DNA from: Pseudomonas fluorescens | GTDB taxonomy: Bacteria > Pseudomonadota > Gammaproteobacteria > Pseudomonadales > Pseudomonadaceae | Reading direction: 5' to 3' | Length of the DNA stretch: 64,000 nucleotides | Assembly: GCF_902497995.1 (NCBI RefSeq) | Contig: NZ_CABVII010000001.1 | Location: 1-64,000, forward strand | In this document: positions 38,277 to 46,329 of the stretch, piece by piece | How positions within the stretch are numbered: the stretch's first letter is position 1 | Layout: every line of letters begins with the position of its first letter | Notes under the pieces: generated by a model | Databases searched by the model: none | What the model saw: the letters and a program-made list of their open reading frames with translations, nothing else | What the model was told of the DNA's origin: nothing | Translations under genes and position numbers: made by a program

Positions 38277-39000
38277 GATCCGTACGTGCGGAACTACCGC
38301 ATACGGCTCCTGCCTCGGGTATGTGACGCGAAGCGATCCTCAGGGTAAGGATGTGCATTTCTGGGTCTAGGTATGTAGAGGTCAGCAAGGCGTCCGTAGC
38401 GTGACCATTGAAGCCGATTACGCTGGCTGCGACGTTTGAGGGCTTGCCGCCATAGACGGCATACCGCCAGACGAAAACCACCCAGACGTATCAGATTTCC
38501 CGGCACCGCGTGGTAGTTGAAGTAACCACTCACCACCCGAGTGAGCCATTGCCCTTGAGCCCGGATGGGTTCATGCCGTCGGCGCTTCAGCTCATCCCGA
38601 ATAGCCAGCAGCGTCGCACGCATTCGCTTCTTGACCGTCAGTCGCAGTATTTGAAAACCACCGCTTCTATTGGAACTGCAACAGTGCGTGAAGCCCAGGA
38701 AGTCAAACGTCTCCGGTTTACCTAACCCTCGCTTCCTACGATTTCTCGCAGCAAAACGACCAAACTCAATCAGCCGTGTCTTCGAGGCGTTTAGGGATAA
38801 ACCGAACCTGGCCAAGCGTTCCTGCAACCGCACCAGAAACTGCTGAGCCTGCCATTGCGTCCTGAAACCCACCACGCTGTCGTCCGCGTAGCGCACAACA
38901 ATCACATCGCCACGGGCATGCCGCTGGCGCCACTGCCTTGCCCACAAATCCAGCACGTAGTGAAGATAGATATTCGCCAGCAACGGCGAGATATCCCCGG
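38277..39000 (-). pseudogene. Group II intron A, 3' fragment (reverse transcriptase C-terminus and domain V)
   Basis: The minus-strand frame from about 38999 to 38294 encodes the C-terminal half of an intron reverse transcriptase-maturase: ISPLLANIYLHYVLD, catalytic VVRYADDSVVGF, FDFLGFTHC and a maturase end GYFNYHAVPGNLIRL, without an endonuclease domain. Domain V follows at 38309-38277 (minus), starting GAGCCGTATGCGG and ending CGCACGTACGGATC. Everything upstream of the ISP motif is missing. The intron cannot splice or retrohome. Confidence 0.85.
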
Positions 39001-40057
39001 TGTTGGCGAACATGACGCTGGATGGGTTGGAAGCGATGCTGGCGAAGAGATTTCCCAACGCGAAGTGGACAGCCCGAAAAATGCGCGTGGTGCGTTATGC
39101 AGATGATTTCATCATCACTGGTTGTTCGAAAGAATGGCTGGAGAATGAAGTCAGGCCCGCCGTGGCTGAATTTCTGGCAGAGCGTGGACTTGTCCTCTCT
39201 CCGGAAAAAACCAAGATAACGCACATAGGGGACGGGTTCGACTTCCTCGGATGGAACCTACGCAAGTACAACGGCAAGCTCCTGATCAAGCCGTCCAAGG
39301 CGAACATCGGGGCTCTACTTGCCAAGCTGCGAGAGTTGATCAAGACCAACAAAACGATACGACAGGCTAACTTGATAGGTTTGCTCAACCCGGTTCTACG
39401 GGGCTGGGCGAACTATCACAGTCATGTCGTCGCCAAGAAGGTCTTCAACCAGGTGGACAGCGCAGTGTGGGAAATGCTCTGGCGATGGGCGGTACGTCGC
39501 CACCCTCGCAAGACACGCCGATGGGTGAAGGATCGGTATTTTAAAGTACAAGGGGCGCGCCGTTGGGTGTTCTCGTGTACTGAAAAATCCGCCGATGGTC
39601 GGAAGCGTCAGTACACGTTATTGGACGCCTCGGACACGCCAATTGTGCGACATATCAAGATCAAGGCTGCTGCCAACCCTCACGACCCTGAATGGGATGA
39701 GTACTTCGAATCCCGATGGGGCAAAAGAATGCTTATCTCCCCAAAGGGTCGAGCCAAGCTGTATAGGGTGTGGCTACAGCAAGGCGGCCGCTGCTGCGCA
39801 TGCAGTAAACCGGTCACCAAAGACACACCATGGCATAGCCGCCATGTTGTGAAGCTGAGTCACGGAGGGACGGATGCGGCCGCCAATCTTGAGATCTACC
39901 ACCTGCGGTGCCCAAGGGATGTGCAATTTGCCAATGTCGACGATGTATAACCGGGTGCCCAGTAGCGCCTTAGCAGAGGCTTGAGCCGTGTGCTGGGAAA
40001 CTCGCATGCACGGTTCTTAGGGGGTTGGGCGCGGGTAACCGCGTCTGACTACCCGAC
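38985..40057 (+). pseudogene. Group II intron B, 3' fragment (reverse transcriptase, HNH domain, domains V-VI)
   Basis: The plus-strand frame ending at 39950 encodes EISPVLANMTLDGLE, catalytic VVRYADDFIITG, the maturase segment LLNPVLRGWANYHSHVV and a C-terminal HNH endonuclease (CCACSKPV, HSRHVVKLSHGGTD, IYHLRCPRD). Domain V is at 39983-40016 (GAGCCGTG...CACGGTTC) and a domain VI-like hairpin follows to about 40057. The intron's 5' half and the enzyme's N-terminus are absent. It sits inside the IS66 tnpC gene, just before the codons for QIRPWALG. Confidence 0.87.
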
Positions 40058-40306
40058 AATCAAATCCGGCCGTGGGCTCTTGGGCGCTCGAACTGGCTGT
40101 TCGCGGGCTCGTTACGCAGCGGTAAACGTGCGGCGGCGATCATGAGTTTGATCCAGTCGGCGCGGCTCAACGGACATGATCCGTATGCTTACTTGAAGGA
40201 TGTTCTTACACGCCTGCCGACGCAGCGTGCGAGTGAGATAACCGAGCTGTTGCCGCACAGGTGGGCGCCCGTTTAATCACAAAAGGTGTGTTGGGCAGAC
40301 GCTTAC
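40058..40306 (+). pseudogene. IS66 tnpC 3' end and right terminal repeat
   Basis: The last about 72 codons of an IS66 transposase (QIRPWALGRSNWLFAGSLRS to the stop at 40274-40276), nearly identical in protein to the intact TnpC at 58677-60212 but from a different IS66 copy. The element ends with CAGACGCTTAC at 40306, an IS66-type tip, directly followed by the target duplication GGAGCAAC. Confidence 0.85.
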
Positions 40307-40421
40307 GGAGCAACGCGGATCGGCCGAGATCGCGGACAACGTCCCCGGCGCCTTGGCCACGATCGACCGCAACGAAGACTTCATTAAGATGACACTCGCC
40401 GTACTGATGACGCCAGAGTGA
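40307..40421 (+). pseudogene. Small unknown gene, 3' half
   Basis: Begins with the duplicated GGAGCAAC and continues EQRGSAEIADNVPGALATID through FIKMTLAVLMTPE to a TGA at 40419-40421. Joined to the half at 36735, it restores a 69-residue protein aligned without gaps to the intact family member at 9729. Confidence 0.82.
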
Positions 40422-40477
40422 AAGCAGGTGGCGCCTTTCGGATGTGGAATCAACTGGTAGAGACAACAGTCAAGCTT

Positions 40478-41581
40478 TTACCTGGCTAGCTTCGCTTCAG
40501 CCTCAGACTGCTCACGATTCCAATCCCCCCAAGCCCTCCGCTCCGCCATGAACTGCTCGGCACATATCGTCCTAGGACGAATTAAGTGCACGTCACTCGG
40601 TTCTGTGGAAAATACATAGCGATCGGCATGCTCGATGATGATCCGTCGCATAAATTGGGCAGTTTGAAGATCCAACGTGGCCGCACATATCTTGGGCCGG
40701 CTACCAATGCAGGTGTAAAGCAAGTGCTTAGGGCTCAAAGGGAGAAGAATATCCTCATTTTTTACACCCCAGCCGCCCTTAAAATCATACTTTTCAGGTC
40801 CATGAAAATTGAGCCGAATAAGTGGATTATCACTGGTCGGCCAACTCAAGCCAGGCGGCGCATTTAGAATCACCCAGCCTTTCATGGGTATTTTTTTGAT
40901 AGTGTCTGTCAGCAAGCGTCGCGCGTTCCACACCCACAATCGACGCCCAACGATCGTGTGGGCTTGCAACATTCCATCGCCATTGGGCTGAGGTTCAATC
41001 ACCAAATTGAACGGAAACTTCTCTAACTCAGTAGCTTGACACCTTCGAAGCGAACGTCCATCAGAGACGGCGAGTTCTAGTTCAGTGATTGATCGCTCCA
41101 GCGTCTCGTTCAACAGCGGCTGTAGTGTCGTAGACTGACGGGCAACAAACTCTCTATAGCGAGCGGGTGTTCTCACATCTTGAGCCATGGCAAAACGAAT
41201 CAGTGTCCGCCACTGGTCCGGCAATAGCTTCTCATCACGGACCACACGACTAATCACTTCTTCGGCGGGTGCCTCAAACTCACTGTCAAGCCACCGCTCA
41301 AACTCATCGGTCTGATGACCACTCACGACATAATTGTAAAGGTGCTCCTGATAGGCGATGCCTTTCAGCGAGTGCATTCTCCAGAGCGGAAGCTTTTCAT
41401 TGGGAACCAGCAGACGATAAGTAGAAATTCCCCCGTCTTGGGCCCACTGCTTTAGGTACAGCTTAGGCACATAGTGATTGTCCTTATGGAGCTGTTGCAT
41501 CGTTAAGTCCCTTACGGATTGTCTCACGGTCATTGGCAGCTTTCTTAGCATAAGCTCGTCTCCAGTGACCAGGTCATTCAA
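40478..41581 (-). CDS. DUF4238-domain protein
   Basis: A protein of up to 367 residues with the DUF4238 start HYVPKLYLKQWAQDGG (about residues 36-51), a region common to this family of uncharacterised bacterial proteins, followed by SLKGIAYQEHLYNY and a late SDNPLIRLNF segment (DNPL is a family hallmark). The real start may be internal (residue 17 or 28). Base composition is less GC-rich than the catabolic genes. It lies next to the insertion pile and is probably horizontally acquired. The function is unknown; no defence partner is visible nearby. Confidence 0.72.
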   Translation of the reverse strand: MNDLVTGDELMLRKLPMTVRQSVRDLTMQQLHKDNHYVPKLYLKQWAQDGGISTYRLLVPNEKLPLWRMHSLKGIAYQEHLYNYVVSGHQTDEFERWLDSEFEAPAEEVISRVVRDEKLLPDQWRTLIRFAMAQDVRTPARYREFVARQSTTLQPLLNETLERSITELELAVSDGRSLRRCQATELEKFPFNLVIEPQPNGDGMLQAHTIVGRRLWVWNARRLLTDTIKKIPMKGWVILNAPPGLSWPTSDNPLIRLNFHGPEKYDFKGGWGVKNEDILLPLSPKHLLYTCIGSRPKICAATLDLQTAQFMRRIIIEHADRYVFSTEPSDVHLIRPRTICAEQFMAERRAWGDWNREQSEAEAKLAR

Positions 41582-41851
41582 CTAATCACGACAATTTTTT
41601 GTGGCCGCTGTTGAAGGCAATAGGTCGGTTGCAGCGCCTGATCACCGACTGCTCACAGCTAGAAACGGAAGGCCGTTATGAACGCTTCACTCTACCGAGT
41701 TGGATTTGCAGGGTTCACTGCTAGCAGGTATTTCTCGACCTTTCAGCTCAGAAAACGTAGGTTGTACATGCTATCTAGTTACGCTGCGGATGCTGCTTAC
41801 GCACCACCCGCGCGCCCTACACTCTCCCCCTGCGCTCGATAAGGATACATA

Positions 41852-42115
41852 ATGTCTTTTTTTATGATCACCTACGGATCAACCCAAGTTGAAGAATTAT
41901 ATATTGGCAGAACTGGCGAAGAGGTTGTAGCAAGAGCAAGAGAACTCATTGATCAATGGCCCGAGTACTTGGCAATGTCTGACGAAGAAATATTGGAGCT
42001 AGCAAAAGCCGGGGAGCTAGAGTTTGACCTTGTTGAGATCCACGCACCATGGCCAGGCGATAGCATCGATCATCATGAGTTGATTAATATTTATGAGCTA
42101 CAGCAAGCCAGATAA
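41852..42115 (+). CDS. Small unknown acidic protein (87 aa)
   Basis: An 87-residue, strongly acidic protein (MSFFMITYGSTQVEELYIG, then many Glu/Asp, ending INIYELQQAR). It has an AAGGA site before the ATG. The gene is AT-rich compared with its surroundings, suggesting foreign origin. No domain recognised and no membrane segment. Acidic size and composition could fit an immunity or inhibitor protein, but no toxin partner is visible, so no function is assigned. Confidence 0.5.
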   Translation: MSFFMITYGSTQVEELYIGRTGEEVVARARELIDQWPEYLAMSDEEILELAKAGELEFDLVEIHAPWPGDSIDHHELINIYELQQAR

Positions 42116-42584
42116 CTTTGCTGATTTAACTAGCTGAAGCAGACTCATCATGCCCAGGGGATCATTATCATTCTTTAGCAACGAATGGTTTTTGGCTGGC
42201 TGCGATCGCTCAATTCTGGTCAATCCCAGCCAAAGAGCTAACGAACACATTAAGGGGCCAAAGCGGCTACGTGCGAGACGTGTAGATTGGGGTTCGAGGC
42301 CCTTCGCACGTCTCTTAGGACCGTAAAGCCGGCATCAATGCCGCTTATATTAAGCGAAGTGTTGGCCCCGACGCCGACTTGACCCAGTTGCCGAGATGCC
42401 ACTGACGCAGCCTGAATTCTTGCGAACTATTGTCTGTGCTGGATTTGTGCCGATTGGAGGTGGGTCAGTCTTGCGTCCGCACATGAGTCGATTCGGCGTC
42501 GGCGTCAATAACACCCTATCAAAGGCCGGTGCTTCGTACAGAACCTACGGCCTACTCACCTACACGGGGTGGCAGGCCGGGAAG
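42116..42584. other. Intergenic stretch with a hairpin
   Basis: No supported gene. A perfect 8-bp stem GAGACGTG / CACGTCTC (42275-42282 with 42307-42314) encloses a loop containing GGTTCGAGGCC, which looks superficially like a tRNA T-arm. No complete tRNA fold was found. Confidence 0.4.
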
Positions 42585-43910
42585 TCAGAACAGTGCCAAT
42601 GTGTAGCTGACGATCAGGCGAGTCTGGTCTTGATCGGGATCGATCTGCGAGCGCAGTGCAGCATGACGCCAGCCAATGCCCACATTCTTGAACGCACCAC
42701 TCTGGATAACGTAGTCCAACGCCAGGTCGCGCTCCCACTCCTGTTTTTCAGCGCCGGCAACTGTTTGGATGCCGTCCCCCTTGAGATAAACCATCGACGC
42801 TCGCAGGCCGGGCACACCCAGCGCGGCGAAGTCATAAGCGTACTGACCGAACCAGGTGCGTTCGCCGACGCGGGTGAAGCTGGCCAGCATGCGGTCGGTA
42901 AACAGGTAGACACTGCTGCCAGCAGCCCCCTTATCCGGCAAGGTGCCCTGGTTGAGCTGAACGAAATTGCTGTCGTCGGAAACGCTTTGGTAACCGCCCG
43001 TCAGCGCATGACCACCAAGGGTATAGGTGAACATCGCGCTCCAGGTACGGTTGTCAATCTCGCCGGAACCATGACGGGTATAGCCACCCACACGGTGACC
43101 CTCGGCACGTCCGCTCGCGCTGCCATTAGCACCACTGGCACCGGTGTCGAAGTAGCGCAGGTCGGTCTTGAACGACTGGCCTGCGCCCAAGGCCAGTACA
43201 TGCTGCAAACCGAAGAACTGCTGGGTGTAGTAGTCCTCGAGGTTGGCCACGTAGTACTGGGCGAGCAGGTTCTTGGTCACTTTGTAGTCTGCCCCGGCGA
43301 ACACGAAATCATTGCTCTGGCGGGTTCCGCCATTGACCGCCAAGCCCGTGCGATCCGTTGAGGCGCGCCCGGTGGCTTGATCCAGACGGCCAGCGGTCAA
43401 GGTCAGGTTGTCGATGTCGTTGCTGGTAACTTGTCCACCCTGGAATGTCTGCGGCAGCAGGCGACCGTCGTTTGACACCAGGATCGGCAATTTCGGCTGC
43501 AGTGTCCCCAGACGGGCCTCGGTTTTGCCCAAGCGCACCTTGCCGGTCAGGCCCAGGCGGCTCCACTGGTCGGTAGCACCCGTGCCGTCATCCGGAATCA
43601 TGCTGCTACCACGATGATTGCCACCCCCACTATCAAGGGTCACGCCCATCAAGCCCAAGGCATCTACGCCGAACCCCAGGGTGCCGGCGGTAAATCCGGA
43701 GCTGTAATTGAGCATGAATCCTTGGGCCCACTCCTCGGTTTTGCTTTGTCCGGCAGGGCCGGGCCGGTCGCGGTAATCGTTGTTGAAGTAAAAATTGCGC
43801 AGGCCCAAGGTGGCTTTACTATCGCTGATAAAGTCTGCTCGCGCTGCCTGACCGACGGCGCTGCTCAAGATGCCCAGGACCAGGCATGTCAGGCTTGAAG
43901 GTTTTTTCAT
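42585..43910 (-). CDS. OprD-family outer-membrane porin
   Basis: A 441-residue outer-membrane beta-barrel of the OprD family, which forms substrate-specific channels for small acids and amino acids in Pseudomonas. A signal peptide (MKKPSSLTCLVLGILSSAVG followed by QAARA) leads to FISDSKATLGLRNFYFNNDY, the usual OprD start, and the chain ends with RLIVSYTLALF, a terminal phenylalanine typical of porins. Length fits the family. The stretch of frame on the other strand is only a shadow. Likely supplies one of the nearby transporters, but which one is not evident. Confidence 0.92.
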   Translation of the reverse strand: MKKPSSLTCLVLGILSSAVGQAARADFISDSKATLGLRNFYFNNDYRDRPGPAGQSKTEEWAQGFMLNYSSGFTAGTLGFGVDALGLMGVTLDSGGGNHRGSSMIPDDGTGATDQWSRLGLTGKVRLGKTEARLGTLQPKLPILVSNDGRLLPQTFQGGQVTSNDIDNLTLTAGRLDQATGRASTDRTGLAVNGGTRQSNDFVFAGADYKVTKNLLAQYYVANLEDYYTQQFFGLQHVLALGAGQSFKTDLRYFDTGASGANGSASGRAEGHRVGGYTRHGSGEIDNRTWSAMFTYTLGGHALTGGYQSVSDDSNFVQLNQGTLPDKGAAGSSVYLFTDRMLASFTRVGERTWFGQYAYDFAALGVPGLRASMVYLKGDGIQTVAGAEKQEWERDLALDYVIQSGAFKNVGIGWRHAALRSQIDPDQDQTRLIVSYTLALF

Positions 43911-44134
43911 GGCAAAGGTTCCCCATGGGCGCTTGCACGCCCTTTTTTATTGTTTGCTCAAGGGTGTTGTAGCCGTGCGGCGGACGGTTGCCCGCTCACA
44001 CTTGTCAGTAAAACTGTTGCGCACCTACACATACATCCGCCAAGCAATAAGCTGGGCACTCATGCAAAGCAGCGCTTTCAGCTCATATCCCTACGACGGT
44101 TAGTTGCTCTGTTTACTTTGTCAGCTGCAGGTCA

Positions 44135-44470
44135 TTACTGCGCCACAATGGAGGCGACTCCGGTGACACAGGCTGTCAGCGTGACGACTGTCATAGCGGC
44201 GATGGCAAAGGCAGACGGCGCAATCACCGCTTGACCACTCAACAACTGCCGACGCCGCCGCGCGCCATACAGGACGACTGCTCCCGAAGCGACCAACAAC
44301 GCGCATGCCAGGAGGGTGATCGGGACTTGCTGGTTCGCCCAACCCGAGCGCAGTGCCAGCAAGGCATTGGCCAAGACCGCCCATCCGGTTCGGCTCCATG
44401 ACAGCGCCGTGCGTTCGGCTTGCAGGCCAGGATCTCGTGGCCCTGCCCCTTCGACGTCATGCTGGATCAC
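44135..44470 (-). CDS. DUF202 membrane protein 2
   Basis: A 111-residue protein with a DUF202-type pattern: LQAERTALSWSRTGWAVLAN near the N-terminus and three hydrophobic segments. The frame is open far upstream, but the GTG at 44470 overlaps the stop of the preceding DUF202 gene (GTGA), giving a compact protein. The pair probably forms one small membrane complex. The function is unknown. Confidence 0.7.
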   Translation of the reverse strand: MIQHDVEGAGPRDPGLQAERTALSWSRTGWAVLANALLALRSGWANQQVPITLLACALLVASGAVVLYGARRRRQLLSGQAVIAPSAFAIAAMTVVTLTACVTGVASIVAQ

Positions 44471-44826
44471 GCGAGTTGCACCACCAACAACAGCACCATC
44501 GCCGCCGCGATGCCCAACGTGGCCGTAGCGATCAGCGGGATGGCCAGCGTGCCGGGCAACTTGCGTGAGTGGCGCATTGCGATTTCGTTGGCGCGCCAGC
44601 GCACATAGGCCATTGTGCAGAGCATGGCCGCCAGCGTGCCGAAGACAATGGCCAGGGTCATGACAAGGATCGGCGGGCCAAGCTTGGTGGAGAACTGGTC
44701 GAGCATGACGCCGCCGGCCAATAGCCCGAGGGCCGTGCGAATCCATGCCAGAAAGGTCCGTTCGTTGGCCAGCGAAAACCGGTAATCCGGCTCCTCACCT
44801 TGTTGACGCCATCGTGGTACACGCAT
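44467..44826 (-). CDS. DUF202 (YidH-like) membrane protein 1
   Basis: A 119-residue protein with the DUF202 motif FSLANERTFLAWIRTALGLL (residues about 18-37) and three membrane segments, as in E. coli YidH. The following DUF202 gene overlaps it, an arrangement also seen for yidG-yidH. The role in the inner membrane is unknown. Confidence 0.83.
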   Translation of the reverse strand: MRVPRWRQQGEEPDYRFSLANERTFLAWIRTALGLLAGGVMLDQFSTKLGPPILVMTLAIVFGTLAAMLCTMAYVRWRANEIAMRHSRKLPGTLAIPLIATATLGIAAAMVLLLVVQLA

Positions 44827-44859
44827 CGAATGCTCCTGTTTAATCGTTCTGGGTAGGGG

Positions 44860-44895
44860 GCCGTGATCGCAGAAAGCCGATTCCAGCGATCACGG
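44860..44895. terminator. Stem-loop between DUF202 and MFS genes
   Basis: An inverted repeat of about 11 bp, GCCGTGATCGC / GCGATCACGGC, with a 15-base loop follows the MFS stop at 44912 on the minus strand. No strong T-tract, so a weak terminator or RNA-stabilising element. Confidence 0.5.
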
Positions 44896-44911
44896 CAACT
44901 TGGCTCCAGGC

Positions 44912-46243
44912 TTACTCCCCAACCGGTACCTTGCGTGCCGGAATCGCAATCAAGATGACCAGAGCACCGATCAAGGTGATTGCCCCCAGGATCCCTAGCC
45001 CTGCGTAAATGCTGCCCGTACTGGACTTCATCCAGCCAACCAGGGTCGGGCTCACAAAGGCCCCGATGCCTCCCAGACTGGTAATCAAGGCGATGCCGCT
45101 GGCTTTGGTATTACCGGTCAGGAAAGAGGCCGGAATGGTCCAGAACACCACAAAACCGCCGTACGATGCCGCGGCTGCAATTGAAAGCAGCGTAATGGCA
45201 AACGGTACGCTGTGAGCGACCAGTGGCAAGAGTGCAAAACACAGGGCGATGACGGCGCCGCAGGCGACAAGGTGCCAGCGCCGCTCCATCCTGATATCAG
45301 AACTGTATCCCACGATATAGGTACCGGCCGCGCCGGCCAAAAACACCACGCTGGACAGTAACCCGACCTCGACCAGATCCTTCACGCCGACATCCCTGAT
45401 GATGGTTGGCGCCCAGAAACCTATGGCGTTGAACGACACCAGTACGCAGAAGTAACCGACCATCCCGACGTAGAGTTTTGGATTGCGCAACGCTTCGCGC
45501 AGGCCGTGGCCTTTGCCCTTGGGTCCATCCGTTTCCTCGGCTGCTAGGTCGCCCAGCACGATCGCCTTTTCACGCTCGCTGAGCCAGGTCGCATCGCGGG
45601 GCTGGTCACACAGGAAATAGAACGCAGCAACCCCCAGCAGGACGGCGGGCATGCCTTCGAGCAAGAACAGCCATTGCCAGCCGTGCAGGCCATGCAGGCC
45701 GGCCAGATGCACCATGATCCAGGTCGACACTGGTCCGCCAATGATGCCCGCGGTGGCGGCCCCCATCATAAAGAAGCCGGTCACACGCCCTCGGCGCGTG
45801 GCCGGAAACCAATAGGTCAGATACAAGATGACCCCCGGAAAAAAGCCCGCTTCAGCGGCCCCCAGGAAAAATCGCATGACATAGAATTGCATCGGCGTGT
45901 TGACGAACATCATGGCGCTGGAGATCAAGCCCCAGAGGATCATGATGCGCAACAATGTGCGGCGTACGCCGATCCGTTGCATCCAGAGGTTGCTCGGGAC
46001 TTCAAACAACACATAACCAATGAAGAAGAGCCCCGCGCCCAAGCCATAGGCCGCCTCGGAAAATCCCAGGTCGTTCATGAACTGGAGTTTGGCGAAACTG
46101 ATATTGGCACGGTCAAGATAGGAAACGATGTAGCAGATGATCAGAAACGGCATGAGCCGAAGCGTCAGCTTTCGGTATGTCCGCTCAACCTCGTCGGATG
46201 AGTACTGCTCTACAAGACCAGGATGCTCTTGAGTGATATTCAT
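44912..46243 (-). CDS. MFS transporter, anion:cation symporter type 1
   Basis: A 443-residue MFS permease of the ACS (phthalate/hexuronate/tartrate) branch: the first segment carries the family signature RLMPFLIICYIVSYLDRANI (about 30-49), then AYGLGAGLFFIGYVLFEVPS. Twelve membrane segments are expected. It would import an organic anion with H+ or Na+. It lies downstream of the acyl-CoA ligase and dehydrogenase genes on the same strand with about 85 bases between, so it likely belongs to the same catabolic set. A second ACS-type permease lies at 50829. Confidence 0.9.
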   Translation of the reverse strand: MNITQEHPGLVEQYSSDEVERTYRKLTLRLMPFLIICYIVSYLDRANISFAKLQFMNDLGFSEAAYGLGAGLFFIGYVLFEVPSNLWMQRIGVRRTLLRIMILWGLISSAMMFVNTPMQFYVMRFFLGAAEAGFFPGVILYLTYWFPATRRGRVTGFFMMGAATAGIIGGPVSTWIMVHLAGLHGLHGWQWLFLLEGMPAVLLGVAAFYFLCDQPRDATWLSEREKAIVLGDLAAEETDGPKGKGHGLREALRNPKLYVGMVGYFCVLVSFNAIGFWAPTIIRDVGVKDLVEVGLLSSVVFLAGAAGTYIVGYSSDIRMERRWHLVACGAVIALCFALLPLVAHSVPFAITLLSIAAAASYGGFVVFWTIPASFLTGNTKASGIALITSLGGIGAFVSPTLVGWMKSSTGSIYAGLGILGAITLIGALVILIAIPARKVPVGE

Positions 46244-46329
46244 GTGACCCTCGATGACTGCAAGTGTGGAGTCGATGCAAAGGAGCGATCAAAAGCGCTT
46301 GATCGCCAGAATTCCAGGCAGGCCCACCG

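Larger units (their letters stand above)
36838..40306. mobile_element. Composite insertion: IS66 remnant, two group II intron fragments and an IS110 element
   Basis: From left to right: intron A 3' tip (domain VI-like, 36839-36877, minus), IS110/IS1111-type element (about 36879-38272), intron A domain V and reverse transcriptase C-terminus (38277-39000, minus), intron B reverse transcriptase C-terminus and domains V-VI (38985-40057, plus), then the IS66 tnpC 3' end and right terminal repeat (40058-40306). The whole block is flanked by an 8-bp direct repeat GGAGCAAC, the duplication length made by IS66 elements. The IS66 left end and the 5' halves of both introns are missing. Confidence 0.75.

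Noticed and set aside
42255..42320. Possible tRNA-like fragment with a GGTTCGAGGCC loop
   Set aside because: Only a T-arm-like piece and one 8-bp stem; no acceptor, D or anticodon arms could be placed.
42396..43361. 321-residue plus-strand frame
   Set aside because: Antisense to a clear OprD porin; no protein pattern of its own.
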